From Streptomyces sp. NRRL WC-3618 (GTDB lineage: Bacteria; Actinomycetota; Actinomycetes; Streptomycetales; Streptomycetaceae), in assembly GCF_001280005.1 (NCBI RefSeq), contig NZ_LGDW01000016.1:1-64000 (forward strand): 64,000 bases of DNA. The letters are read 5' to 3'. Of the stretch, positions 52,724-62,680 are shown one piece after another. The notes under the pieces were generated by a model. That model worked only from the letters and a program-made list of their open reading frames with translations. It had not been told where the DNA came from and did no database searches. The first letter of the stretch is position 1. Each line of letters opens with the position of its first letter. Both the position numbers and the translations under genes were made by a program.

Positions 52724-53259
52724 TGCTGCCCCTTCAAGTCCGTACGGAGAAGTCCACCATAGTGGCCTCAGCCTGCGCCGACGGCTCGGCACGTTCGTAC
52801 GGGGGTGTCGATTCGGCAAGAGGCGGGTAAGGGGGTCCGCTTCGCCACCCGTGGACGCTGCGGATCGGGGCCCGGTGCCCTTCGGGCCGACCTGGGACCC
52901 GCTGGCTGCGGGTCGACCGAGAGCCGTTGTCTACTGGACGTCCGGGCCCCACCCGGGTCGCACCTTGCCGACCCGGTGGAACGTTCCGCCGCCGTGGCTC
53001 GGGCGCTGAGCCTGGCTGCCAGTGACGGTGCGCCGGTGCGGCACACGGTCCCTGACCCAGCGGCGCTGCGGCGACTGCGCGGAGGTTCCCCGGTCGGGCG
53101 TCCGGTGGTGGACCCGGCAGAACCTACCGGCCGACTGACGTCAGCTGTCAACAGCGGCTTGACCTGCGGTTCTTTTCCCAATGGCCTGGTCAGCGCCGAG
53201 GAGACGCAGGTCGCGCGACGGCGTGCCGCCGTCGATCCGTACCCCGCCGCCCGGGGAGA
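52724..53259. other. Unassigned 536-base stretch
   Basis: Several overlapping open frames cross this stretch on both strands, but none has a good start site or consistent third-position G+C. The best short candidate is a plus-strand frame from a GTG near 52874 to 53009 (about 45 residues, including AVVYWTSGPHPGRTLP), with about 84% G+C at third positions. It may be a decayed gene or non-coding. The dpm promoter should lie at the left end. Confidence 0.4.
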
Positions 53260-54876
53260 TCACTCGCCCGGCCCTACGAACACCGTCCGGCCGCCGACCA
53301 CCGTGCGCAGGCAGACGGGGAGGTCGGCGCCCGGAGTGAGATCGGGCAGCCCCGGCGTGCCGGAGCGGGGGTCGGTGGACCAGCGGGCGACCCGGTCGTC
53401 GGGCGCCTGGACCACCAGGGCGTCGGTGCGCCACAGGGCGTAGTCCGCAGGCGCGCCCGGCACCAGGACGCCCGCGTCGTCGCGCCCGACGGCCCGCCAG
53501 CCGCCCCGGGTGTGGGCCGTGAACGCCGCGCGGACCGAGATGCGGTGCTCCGGGGTGCGGTGGAAGGCGGCTGCGCGGACCGTGCCCCAGGGGTCGAGCG
53601 GGGTGACGGGGCTGTCGGATCCCAGGGCGAGCGGGACGCCGGCCTTCAGGAGGGCGGCGAAGGGGTTCAGGGAGCGGGCCCGGTCGGCGCCCAGGCGCCC
53701 GGCGTACATGCCGTCGTCGCCGCCCCACAGGGCGTCGAAGGCGGGCTGCACGGAGGCGGTGAGGCCCAGTTCGGCGAAGGCGGCGATGGTCTCGGGGGTG
53801 AGCATCTCGGCGTGCTCGACGCGGTGCCGGGCGGCACGGACACGGGCCAGGCCGACCTTCTCGGCGGCGGCGCGCACGCCCTCGACCACGGAGGTCACGG
53901 CGGCGTCCCCGATGGCGTGGAAGCCCGCCTGGAGGCCCGCCTCGGTGCAGGCGACCACATGGGCGGCGACGGCGGCGGCGTCCAGGTAGGCGGTGCCGCT
54001 GTGACCGGTCCGATCGCTGTACGGCTCGTGCAGGCAGGCGGTGTGCGAGCCGAGGGCACCGTCGACGAACAGGTCGCCGGCGGCGCCGGCCGCACCCAGG
54101 GCGCGGGCCTTGTCGACGCCCTCTTCGCCCTGTTCGGCCCAGTAGCCGACCACCCGGGGGCCCGGCTCCTCGGCGGCGAGGCGGAGCAGCCCCGTGAAGT
54201 CGTCCTCCGAGGAGATCTCCGGCCCCCCGCACTCGTGGACGGAGCCGATACCGAGCGAGGCGGCGCGCGCGAGGGCGGCGCGCTGGGCCTCGGTGCGCTG
54301 CGCCGGAGTCACCGCGCCGAGGGCGGCGGCCCGGACGGCGTGGTGGGCGTCGCCGGTCAGCGGGGCGTCCGAGCGGCCGGTGTCGCCTCGTACCAGGTCG
54401 AGCAGTGCCGTCGTCACGACCGCCGAGTGGACGTCGATACGGCTGAGGTACAGCGCGCGTCCGCCGGTGGCCTCGTCCAGCTCGGCGCGGGTCGGCGGGC
54501 GCCCGCCCGGCCAGCGGGCGGCGTCCCAGCCGTGACCGAGCAGGACACGGTCGGCGGGACGGGCGGCGGCGAACGCGCGTACGCGGGTGAGGGCCGCGTC
54601 CAGGGAGGGGGCGTCGGACAGGTCGAGGCCGGTGAGCGCGAGCCCCGTGGCGGTGGTGTGCACGTGTGCGTCGGTGAACGCCGGCGTGACAAGGGCGCCG
54701 TCGAGGTCGATCACCTCGTCCGCCGCGCCCGCGACGGCGTCCGCGGCGCCCTCCGAGCCGACCCAGGCGATATGGCCGCGCTCGACGAGCATCGCCGTCG
54801 CGAAGGGGTCGGCGGGGCTGTGGACTTCGCCGCCTCGGAGAAGGACGGTGTCGTGGGGTACCGGGCGTTCACTCAT
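53260..54876 (-). CDS. Amidohydrolase family 3 protein (YtcJ-like)
   Basis: The 538-residue metal-dependent hydrolase has the amidohydrolase-3 layout: an N-terminal beta part, the HVH metal site in TDAHVHTTATG, the HAIGDAAV segment with a metal histidine, RHRVEHAEML, and SDSPVTPLDP with the catalytic aspartate. The family includes N-substituted formamide deformylase and many enzymes of unknown substrate. No signal peptide is present. It lies downstream of the Lrp gene on the same strand, with a 93-base gap, so control by that regulator is possible. Confidence 0.88.
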   Translation of the reverse strand: MSERPVPHDTVLLRGGEVHSPADPFATAMLVERGHIAWVGSEGAADAVAGAADEVIDLDGALVTPAFTDAHVHTTATGLALTGLDLSDAPSLDAALTRVRAFAAARPADRVLLGHGWDAARWPGGRPPTRAELDEATGGRALYLSRIDVHSAVVTTALLDLVRGDTGRSDAPLTGDAHHAVRAAALGAVTPAQRTEAQRAALARAASLGIGSVHECGGPEISSEDDFTGLLRLAAEEPGPRVVGYWAEQGEEGVDKARALGAAGAAGDLFVDGALGSHTACLHEPYSDRTGHSGTAYLDAAAVAAHVVACTEAGLQAGFHAIGDAAVTSVVEGVRAAAEKVGLARVRAARHRVEHAEMLTPETIAAFAELGLTASVQPAFDALWGGDDGMYAGRLGADRARSLNPFAALLKAGVPLALGSDSPVTPLDPWGTVRAAAFHRTPEHRISVRAAFTAHTRGGWRAVGRDDAGVLVPGAPADYALWRTDALVVQAPDDRVARWSTDPRSGTPGLPDLTPGADLPVCLRTVVGGRTVFVGPGE

Positions 54877-54969
54877 GGGGACAGTTTCCCGCGCGCCCGC
54901 ACCTGAGCTGTACGTGGGGCGGGTCGCCGGGGCGCCCCACGCCGTCGGCCGGGCGGTTGGGCCCGCTGC

Positions 54970-55410
54970 TCAGATCTTCGGTGGTCTCGCCTCGTACGGG
55001 GTCGACAGGACCACCGTGGTGCGGGTCGAGACACCGGCGAGGGTGCGCACCCTGGCGAGCAGTTCCTCCAGCTCGTGCGGGGTTGCGACACGGACCTTGA
55101 GGATGTAGTTCTCCTCCCCCGCCACGCTGTGGCACGCCTCGAGCTCCGGGACGTCCCGGAGGCGTTCCGCGATGTCGTCCGGGGCGCTGGGGTCGAAGGG
55201 TTTCACCGAGATGAAGGCCGTCATGGGCAACCCCACGGCCTCCGGGTCGACGACCGCCGCGTAGCCGCGGATGACGCCACGCTGTTCCAGCCGGCGCACC
55301 CGCTGGTGCACTGCGGACGTGGACAGGCCCGTGGCCTTGCCCAGGTCGGTGTAACTCATCCGCCCGTCCTTGACGAGCAGCTGCACGATCTGTCGGTCCA
55401 GCTCCTCCAT
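54970..55410 (-). CDS. Lrp/AsnC-family regulator
   Basis: The 146-residue protein has an N-terminal helix-turn-helix (MSYTDLGKATGLSTSAVHQRVRRL, about residues 18-41) and a C-terminal RAM ligand domain (AFISVKPF, then YILKVRVATPHELEELL). Such regulators respond to amino acids and bind as octamers. The start at 55410 fits the family N-terminus EELDRQIVQLL; the longer frame is not credible. It diverges from the 145-residue gene at 55678. A 7-base inverted repeat lies between them. Its targets are unknown. Confidence 0.9.
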   Translation of the reverse strand: MEELDRQIVQLLVKDGRMSYTDLGKATGLSTSAVHQRVRRLEQRGVIRGYAAVVDPEAVGLPMTAFISVKPFDPSAPDDIAERLRDVPELEACHSVAGEENYILKVRVATPHELEELLARVRTLAGVSTRTTVVLSTPYEARPPKI

Positions 55411-55584
55411 GGCGGAGAACCTACAGTGCCGTTGATCTCCTCCGATACCTGAGCGGTGCAGGTCATGCCCTGTTCGTGATGTGGCCCGGATGCCCTGCGC
55501 GCCGGACGAGGGACAAAAGCATCGCCACGGGCACCTGCGGACGGCATGTGACCAACGCCACAGCTCTCGAACATGCTCCGTGAT

Positions 55585-55608
55585 GGTCTCGTGATTACCG
55601 CCGAGACC
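55585..55608. promoter_or_regulatory. Inverted repeat between the Lrp gene and the divergent gene
   Basis: GGTCTCG at 55585-55591 and CGAGACC at 55602-55608 form a perfect 7-base inverted repeat with a 10-base spacer, about 70 bases before the start at 55678. It may be a regulator site; Lrp sites are often less regular than this. Confidence 0.45.
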
Positions 55609-55677
55609 GGGCGGGAAGTGCTTGCTGTGGCCGAGGCCGCAGTTGCCTTGTCGGCCCAGCCCGAGGGGGAGTAACCC

Positions 55678-56115
55678 ATGCAGAGTCTTAAGCGCCCTGG
55701 TCGCACCGCGCCCAAGAGGCCCCAGTTGGTCACCGAACCCGAGCCGGAGGGCGTCGAACCCGACGCGTTCGACGGCGAGGAACTCGACGACTACGACACC
55801 TTCGAGATGTTCCGGGTGATCTGCCCGGACTGCGCGCAGCCCATCGCGCTGCTCGCGGACGAGGAGATCCTGCCGGAGCACGCGCTGTGCGCGTCACCGT
55901 GGAACCCGTTCGGGCTAACGGTCTGCGCCGGTACGGGCCGCGCGGCAGCCGAGGCCCGGTCCGCCGACGAGACCGCGGAACTCCAGGAGCAGCACACCGC
56001 CCTGCTGTTGACGCTCCCTCAGGGGCTCGACTGGCGGACCCAGCCCTTCTCGCACGTCGGCGGCCCGGGCTCACGCCCGATGCGGGTCCCCGTCATGCGG
56101 CGCCACGCCGCCTGA
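55678..56115 (+). CDS. Small conserved protein of unknown function
   Basis: The 145-residue protein is not one I can name. The first 45 residues are charged and probably disordered. The middle has CPDC and a later cysteine-containing WNPFGLTVCAGTG, which could make a zinc site. The end is GSRPMRVPVMRRHAA. There is no signal peptide or membrane segment. GAGGGGGAG precedes the ATG. Third-position G+C is typical of a real gene. It diverges from the Lrp gene. Confidence 0.7.
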   Translation: MQSLKRPGRTAPKRPQLVTEPEPEGVEPDAFDGEELDDYDTFEMFRVICPDCAQPIALLADEEILPEHALCASPWNPFGLTVCAGTGRAAAEARSADETAELQEQHTALLLTLPQGLDWRTQPFSHVGGPGSRPMRVPVMRRHAA

Positions 56116-56262
56116 GCGCGTCCGCTCGCCCACTCCGACCGCCCCTCACCATGGTCCGCATGGCTGCCGTGGTGCGGGTCCGGTGCGCGCGTGTGCCGTC
56201 GCGAACGCAGAGCCGAATCCGGCACGCGGTGACCTGACCGACGGTCACCGCGTTGCCCTGGC

Positions 56263-56553
56263 ATGACGACCCCCATGTACGCCACGCCGGGACGTCCGCG
56301 CCAGTTCTCCGACGGCGACCCGACAGAATCGGTTCCGCAGAGACCACTCAACCAGGGCCGGCCGAACCCGCCGGTGCCGCCGCCCGACCCGCCCATCTAC
56401 CGTGCCCTGCTGCGCAGTTGGACCGAGCGTGGGCGCACTCTGCCGGGGCGCTACGACCCGGAGTGGGTCCGGCTCGCGGCGCCGCCGGTCGGGCTCGGGA
56501 TCGTGATCGACCCGTTCAGCGCGTCTCCGGGCCCGCCAGATGACGGGCGATGA
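56263..56553 (+). CDS. Small proline-rich protein of unknown function
   Basis: The 96-residue protein has a proline-rich first half (NPPVPPPDPPIYRALLRSW) and a more ordered end (RTLPGRYDPEWVRLAAPPVG). I cannot assign it to a family, though the end looks conserved. No ribosome binding site precedes the ATG at 56263, so translation may be leaderless. Its last 38 bases overlap the 3' end of the convergent acyl-CoA dehydrogenase gene. Confidence 0.55.
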   Translation: MTTPMYATPGRPRQFSDGDPTESVPQRPLNQGRPNPPVPPPDPPIYRALLRSWTERGRTLPGRYDPEWVRLAAPPVGLGIVIDPFSASPGPPDDGR

Positions 56554-57688
56554 CCATGCGCTGGATCTGGTTGGTGCCCTCGACGATCTGCAGGACCTTG
56601 GCCTCGCGCATATAGCGCTCGACGGGGAAGTCCGCGGTGTAGCCGTAGCCGCCGAGTACCTGTACGGCGTCCGTGGTGACCTTCATCGCCGTGTCGGTGC
56701 ACAGGAGTTTGGCCATGGCGGCCTGCTTGGCGAACGGCCGGCCGGCGTCGCGCAGCCGGGCCGCCGCGAGATACAGCGCGCGGCCCGCCTCGATCTGGGT
56801 GGCCATGTCGGCGAGGAGGAAGCGCAGCCCCTGGAAGTCGGAGATCGGCCGCCCGAACTGCCGGCGCCCGGTGGCATAGGACACCGCCTCGTCAAGTGCC
56901 GCCTGGGCCAGGCCGATCGCGCAGGCCGCGATGCCGAGGCGCCCGGAGTCGAGTGCGGCCAGTGCGATCGCGAAGCCCTGCCCCTCCTCGCCGATGCGCC
57001 GATTGCCGTCCAGCCGGACCCCGTCGAAGTTGATCTGCGCGGTGGGTGAGCCCTTGAGGCCCATCTTCCGTTCCGGCGCCGCGGCCTCCAGCCCCTGCAC
57101 GTCGGCGGGTGCCAGGAACGCGGTGATGCCGCGCGGGCCGTCCTCGCCGGTGCGCGCCATGACCGTGTAGAAGTCGGCGATACCGCCGTGCGTGATCCAG
57201 GCCTTGGTGCCGGTGAGCACCCAGTCGTCGCCGTCCCGGACGGCTTTGGTGCGCAGGGAGGCGGCGTCGGAGCCGGCGGCGGGTTCGGAGAGGCAGTACG
57301 CGCCGAGGAGGCCGCCGCCGAGCATCGCGGGCAGGTGTTCGGCCTGTTGTTCCTTGGTGCCGTAGTTGGCGAGGGCGTGGCAGGACAGCGTGTGCACGCT
57401 GGCGCCGAGTCCGACGGTGAGGCGGGCCGCGGCGAGCTCCTCGATGACCTGGAGATAGACCTCGTACGGCTGGTCGCCGCCGCCGTAGTCGGAGGAGTAC
57501 GGCAGGCCCAGCAGCCCCGACTCCGAGAGCAGGGCGAAGACTTCGCGCGGGAAGCGTCCGGCGTCCTCCTCCTCGGCTGCCTTCGGGGCGATCTCACGCT
57601 CGGCGATGTCACGGACGAGCGAGATCAGGTCCCGGGCCTCGTCCGTGGGCAGTTGCCGGTCCACCGGCTGCGGGGCGTGTTCGGGCAT
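56516..57688 (-). CDS. Acyl-CoA dehydrogenase
   Basis: The 390-residue flavoenzyme introduces the alpha-beta double bond in acyl-CoA substrates. Motifs are YCLSEPAAGSDAASLRT and WITHGG in the flavin-binding middle, RRQFGRPISDFQGLRF, and the C-terminal active-site region LQIVEGTNQIQRM with the catalytic glutamate. The start is the ATG at 57688 with GGGAGGAG upstream. Chain length or branched-chain specificity cannot be read directly. It diverges from the chitinase gene. Confidence 0.92.
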   Translation of the reverse strand: MPEHAPQPVDRQLPTDEARDLISLVRDIAEREIAPKAAEEEDAGRFPREVFALLSESGLLGLPYSSDYGGGDQPYEVYLQVIEELAAARLTVGLGASVHTLSCHALANYGTKEQQAEHLPAMLGGGLLGAYCLSEPAAGSDAASLRTKAVRDGDDWVLTGTKAWITHGGIADFYTVMARTGEDGPRGITAFLAPADVQGLEAAAPERKMGLKGSPTAQINFDGVRLDGNRRIGEEGQGFAIALAALDSGRLGIAACAIGLAQAALDEAVSYATGRRQFGRPISDFQGLRFLLADMATQIEAGRALYLAAARLRDAGRPFAKQAAMAKLLCTDTAMKVTTDAVQVLGGYGYTADFPVERYMREAKVLQIVEGTNQIQRMVIARHLAGPETR

Positions 57689-57909
57689 GTCGACGCTCTC
57701 CTCCCTGTCGGGCGCGACGGCACACGCGCGCCTGAGTCGGGTGGCGTCCGCCGGTCTCACTGGTCACGGCCGATGCTGGCCCTTCCGGGTCACGGACGGG
57801 GCCGGTGAACGGCTGTGGAGCTGCGAGTATGCCCGATCGGCGGCATGACGTCACCGGTTAACGAGCGTTTATTCGATCACATCCCGGGGCACCGCGCTCG
57901 CCGGTGAAT

Positions 57910-57943
57910 TGGTCCGAACCATTGACCGTAGTGGTCTAGTCCA
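57910..57943 (+). promoter_or_regulatory. Chitinase direct repeats / DasR-type operators
   Basis: TGGTCCGAACCA at 57910-57921 and TGGTCTAGTCCA at 57932-57943 are two 12-base direct repeats with a 10-base spacer. They match the paired repeats of Streptomyces chi promoters; AGTGGTCTAGTCCACT at 57931-57946 is close to the DasR consensus (ACTGGTCTAGACCACT). They lie about 70 bases before the chitinase start and explain induction by chitin-derived sugars and repression by DasR. Confidence 0.85.
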
Positions 57944-58010
57944 CTTACTGTGCCCGCAGTTCCCGGCACCACCTCCCCCGTGTTTCCCTCCCTTCCGAGG
58001 AGACAGCCCC

Positions 58011-59267
<1,257 letters not shown>

Positions 59268-59286
59268 GCGCATCGGCAGGGCGGTT

Positions 59287-59313
59287 GGGGCGGAGGTCAT
59301 GAACCTTCGCCCC
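59287..59313. terminator. Hairpin between convergent chitinase and TetR genes
   Basis: GGGGCGGAGGT at 59287-59297 pairs with ACCTTCGCCCC at 59303-59313 (one G-U pair) around a 5-base loop. It lies between two stops, 59267 and 59321, and can serve both genes. Confidence 0.7.
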
Positions 59314-59320
59314 TGTGCCG

Positions 59321-59980
59321 TCAGTTGTCCCGGCGGGCCGGCTCCGGTGTCACATACGTCGGGTCGAGTTCCTCGATGGCGCGCAGGGCGCCGCCCAGCA
59401 TCTTCACGAGGAGTTCGCGCATGATGTCCCGGGAGAGCTCGGGGCGGTCGATCCAGTCGAGGGTGGCGCCCTCCACGCTGCACACCCAGCCGAACAGGCC
59501 CATGCGGGCCAGCGGGGCGACATCCTCTCTGCCGTACGCGCCTTCGGCGATGGTCGCGACGATCGCCTCGCGCACCCCGTCCCGGATGGCGTGCACCTCG
59601 GCGTCGAAGCCGACGCCGCCGCTGACGATCGTGCGGTAGGCGGCCTGGTTGTGCTCGGCGAAGCGCAGGTAGCAGTCGATGGTGCGGTGCACACGGTCCA
59701 CGGGGGCGTGGTCGAGACCACTGGACGCGAAGGTGACCAGGTCGGCGACCGAGTCCTCGACGATGGCGAGGTAGTAGCCGCGCTTCGACTGGAAGTAGTA
59801 GTAGATCAGCCCCTTGGCGACCTGCGCCTGACGTGCGATGTCGTCCATCGACAGTGCGTCGTACGACCTGTCGGCGAACAACTTCCGTCCGATGGCGATG
59901 AGTTCGGCGCGACGCGCTACGGAGCGGTCGGTGCCGCGCACTCTCGGACGTTCGGCGGCAGGCTGTTGACTACTGTTCAA
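59321..59980 (-). CDS. TetR-family regulator
   Basis: The protein has the TetR helix-turn-helix MDDIARQAQVAKGLIYYYFQSKRGY and a helical ligand domain that ends RAIEELDPTYVTPEP. The start is uncertain. I use the TTG at 59980, which gives 219 residues and a normal N-terminal arm. The frame extends to 60094, and a GTG inside (VRGTDRSV) is also possible. No operator is obvious. It is convergent with the chitinase gene and follows a 47-residue membrane protein gene on the same strand. Confidence 0.8.
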   Translation of the reverse strand: MNSSQQPAAERPRVRGTDRSVARRAELIAIGRKLFADRSYDALSMDDIARQAQVAKGLIYYYFQSKRGYYLAIVEDSVADLVTFASSGLDHAPVDRVHRTIDCYLRFAEHNQAAYRTIVSGGVGFDAEVHAIRDGVREAIVATIAEGAYGREDVAPLARMGLFGWVCSVEGATLDWIDRPELSRDIMRELLVKMLGGALRAIEELDPTYVTPEPARRDN

Positions 59981-60098
59981 TTCGGGGCCCTGGTCTCCAA
60001 CTGCGGGCGGGACGTCCGAAGTATGGCAGACCGGAGCCACCTGGACGTTCGACTCTGATCGACGGGCCGTCGCCCGGTTCGCTGCCGATCCCACCGGC

Positions 60099-60242
60099 TC
60101 AGATCAGGCCCAGCTGGACGACGAACATGGCGACCACAACCACGAACGTCCAGCCCATGACGTGCTCGAAGATCTTCGGGCCGTCCTCCTGGGGACCGCC
60201 TGTGCGGGTGCGGGCGGGGGCTGCGGCAGTGCTCGCGGTCAT
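60099..60242 (-). CDS. 47-residue membrane protein
   Basis: The frame encodes a short polar N-terminus (MTASTAAAPARTRTGGPQ), the segment EDGPKIFEHVMGWTF, and one hydrophobic helix ending VVVVAMFVVQLGLI. Nearly all codons end in G or C, which supports a real gene. It has one membrane span at the C-terminus and no lipobox. The ribosome binding site (GTGAGATGCC) is weak. It is not a family I can name with certainty, but small proteins of this form recur in Streptomyces. It lies between the C39-like gene terminator and the TetR gene. Confidence 0.65.
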   Translation of the reverse strand: MTASTAAAPARTRTGGPQEDGPKIFEHVMGWTFVVVVAMFVVQLGLI

Positions 60243-60368
60243 GGCATCTCACTGAGGTCGGTGTGCGATGGACTCCCCCCACCGTTGTGTCCACCTTGCC
60301 ATTCATCGGGGCTTTCGTGCCGGAGACGTTGGTCACATCCCCCTGAACCACATCCCCCGGAACGCGGA

Positions 60369-60392
60369 CGGCCCCCGGTCTCCCGGGGGCCG
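60369..60392 (-). terminator. Terminator hairpin after the C39-like gene
   Basis: CGGCCCCCGG at 60369-60378 and CCGGGGGCCG at 60383-60392 form a perfect 10-base stem with a TCTC loop. On the minus strand it lies 27 bases past the stop of the gene ending at 60419. Confidence 0.8.
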
Positions 60393-60418
60393 CTCGCACA
60401 TCACGCGTCCTCTTCGGC

Positions 60419-61783
60419 TCAGCGCACGCCCACGGCCGCGAGGGCCGCGCACTGGGCGGCGGTCGGCCGCGCCGGGAAGTACAGATAGCAGACGCCGCCG
60501 GTGCCGGACACGACCTTGCCGGTGGCGTTGTACCGCTTGGTCCGCAGCCAGATGTTCTCGAACTCGCGCCGCGCGTAGACCCGTCGCACGGCCGCGTCGG
60601 TCGCCGAGAACGGGTCGTTGGCGATCACGTCGCCGTCAGCGGTGAAGCCGATCACGGTCATCAGATGGCCGGGGGTGCCGTAACCGGCACCTGTCAGTTC
60701 GGTCTTGAGGAACGACTGGGACGTTATGGCCGGGATGCCGGCCGCGATCAGCGTCTCCAGGTCGGTGAGCGAGCCGAGTCGGGTGACCACGCCCTGGAGA
60801 TCCTTGTAGGTCGCCGCGTAGGCCGCGTTGAAGGGCCAGTTGCCGCAGCCGGCGTACTGGAAGTCGTAGGTGTGGCGGGCCGCGTGGCAGACCTGCGGAT
60901 CGGCGAAGGCCGGGTCGACCCAGGCCAGTTGCTCCGCCGTGGGCTTCCGCCCCCAGTACTCGATGATCATCTGCGAGGAGGTGGGGCTGCACCAGGCCTC
61001 GCCGCCGTTGTCGTACTCGGGGTACTGGCCGATGTGGATCTCCTGCGAGTACCGCGGGACGGCCAGTTCCCCGGCCGCGCCGGGCGCCGAGGCGGGGACG
61101 GTGAAGCGGTCCGGGACGTCGGAGCCCATCGCACCGAGCCGCCAGACCTTGGGGGTGGCCTTGGTGCCGGGCTTGCGGTAGAGGGTCAGCCGCAGCCGGT
61201 ACGAGACCAGGCGCAGGCCCGTGGCCGGGTCGTCGATGGCGAAGGTGTCGGTCCAGACCGTGCTCTTGTGGTCGGTCTGGTCGTCGACGGAGGTCCGCTT
61301 GATGTCCTGGTCGCCGGAGGCCCAGCGGCCCATCACGTACCAGGGGGCGGCGGTGCCGTCGGAGTACGTGCCGGTCAGCTCGACCTGGAGCCAGGTCCCG
61401 GCCGGGGTGCGCGCGTTCCAGGAGGCGATGACCTCGGTGGAGGGCACCGTGAGCGGATGCGTGGGGGAAGTCCAGGTCGCGTACTCCCAGGCCGCCGTCG
61501 TTCCGGTGTGCGGATCGGTGTAGTCGACCGTGCCGGCCGGAGCGCCGATCTCCAGGCCGGGCCGCGCGCCGGCGACGGCCCGGGCGCCCTTGGCCGTGCC
61601 GGCGCACCAGTCCGCGTACGAGAACCACGCGCGGTTGTCGACCGGGCGGGCCGGGTCGGCGGCGACCTTGCGGCCGGTCGGCACCGGGGTGTCTGCCGTG
61701 GCCGGGCCGGCGCTGCCCGCGACGGCGGCGGCGACCGCCGCGGCGAGGACGGTTCTGCGGGACGGTTGCTCGACTCTGTTCAT
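60419..61783 (-). CDS. Tat-exported C39-like cysteine peptidase family protein
   Basis: The 454-residue protein begins with a twin-arginine signal (PSRRTVLAAAVAAAVAGSAG), so it is exported folded. The N-terminal half (about 45-235) is a beta-rich domain, perhaps carbohydrate- or wall-binding. The C-terminal half is a peptidase C39-like domain with Cys265 in EAWCSPTSSQ, His373 in GHLMTVIGF and Asp390 after it, a possible catalytic triad. The start is the ATG at 61783 with GGGGGTC upstream. It ends the cell-wall-side group here; substrate is unknown. Confidence 0.85.
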   Translation of the reverse strand: MNRVEQPSRRTVLAAAVAAAVAGSAGPATADTPVPTGRKVAADPARPVDNRAWFSYADWCAGTAKGARAVAGARPGLEIGAPAGTVDYTDPHTGTTAAWEYATWTSPTHPLTVPSTEVIASWNARTPAGTWLQVELTGTYSDGTAAPWYVMGRWASGDQDIKRTSVDDQTDHKSTVWTDTFAIDDPATGLRLVSYRLRLTLYRKPGTKATPKVWRLGAMGSDVPDRFTVPASAPGAAGELAVPRYSQEIHIGQYPEYDNGGEAWCSPTSSQMIIEYWGRKPTAEQLAWVDPAFADPQVCHAARHTYDFQYAGCGNWPFNAAYAATYKDLQGVVTRLGSLTDLETLIAAGIPAITSQSFLKTELTGAGYGTPGHLMTVIGFTADGDVIANDPFSATDAAVRRVYARREFENIWLRTKRYNATGKVVSGTGGVCYLYFPARPTAAQCAALAAVGVR

Positions 61784-61986
61784 GTGCGGATGACCCCCGG
61801 TCTCCTGGGTGAGTGGGACGGTGCACGGATGCTCGCCAACTATGGCCGCCGGTGACCGGCCCATGCCAGCAATTCGGGCCGCGCCGCGCCCAGGAATATT
61901 GGTCTCAACCATTGGCGTGACCTGGTGTCCGGGCGACAGCGGCACGCGTCAGCGGTCCCTAGAATGACCTTCGGCAATATGTCCGA

Positions 61987-62631
61987 ATTCCATCGCCTCT
62001 GGGAACCGTCATCCACGAGCTCGCACGCACCCTGCGCCGGCTGCCGCCGTCCTGCGGCCCGGTCCGTCTGATCGCCGTCGACGGACACGCGGGGTCCGGG
62101 AAGACCACGTTCGCCGGGCGGCTGGCCGCCGCTCTCGACGGGGCACCCGTACTGCACCTCGACGACATCGCCAGCCACGACGAACTGTTCGCGTGGACGC
62201 GACGCCTGGTCGGCCAGGTGCTCGAGCCGCTGCGGCAGGGCGAGAACGCCTCCTACGCCCCCTACGACTGGACCTCCCGGCACTTCGGAGCGCCCCGGAC
62301 GCTGCCGACCGCCCCCGTGGTGCTCGTGGAGGGAGTCGGGGCCGGGCGACGGGCGATACGGCCGTACCTGGCGCGACTGTTGTGGATGGAGCTGACCGAC
62401 GAGGAGGCCTGGGCGCGGGGCCGGTCGCGGGACGGGACGGAACAGAGCGAGTTCTGGGCCGGGTGGGTCCGCGCGGAACGGCGGCACTTCGCCGCGGACC
62501 CCTCGCGTCCGTTCGCCGACCTGCTGGTACGGCAGTGCGGCACGGGGTACGAGGTGCTGCCCGGGCCTGCCGGGACGGTTGGATCAGACCAGAATCTCAC
62601 TCACGGTGACGGGCCATCCGCTGTGTGCTGA
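61987..62631 (+). CDS. P-loop kinase (uridine kinase-like) without canonical start codon
   Basis: The frame encodes LIAVDGHAGSGKTTFAGRLA, a clear P-loop, then LHLDDIASHDELF, the kinase-type acidic motif, and VVLVEGVGAGRRAIRPYL. This resembles the uridine kinase/phosphoribulokinase group. The coding pattern starts upstream of 62060, but no ATG, GTG or TTG is in frame after the stop at 61960. The best candidate is ATT at 61987 (giving PSPLGTVIHELAR), with CTG at 62002 (GTVIHELAR) second. A shorter GTG at 62218 would lose the P-loop. TAGAAT at 61960-61965 is a good -10, so the message may be nearly leaderless. Substrate unknown. Confidence 0.75.
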   Translation: MPSPLGTVIHELARTLRRLPPSCGPVRLIAVDGHAGSGKTTFAGRLAAALDGAPVLHLDDIASHDELFAWTRRLVGQVLEPLRQGENASYAPYDWTSRHFGAPRTLPTAPVVLVEGVGAGRRAIRPYLARLLWMELTDEEAWARGRSRDGTEQSEFWAGWVRAERRHFAADPSRPFADLLVRQCGTGYEVLPGPAGTVGSDQNLTHGDGPSAVC

Positions 62632-62680
62632 ACTTGTGAAGAACCTCGTCACAGAACTTGCCCGAGTCCTTCAACTCGGC

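Noticed and set aside
59981..60094. N-terminal extension of the TetR protein to 60094
   Set aside because: The added residues lack family similarity and codon bias; the first conserved part begins after residue 40 of that frame.
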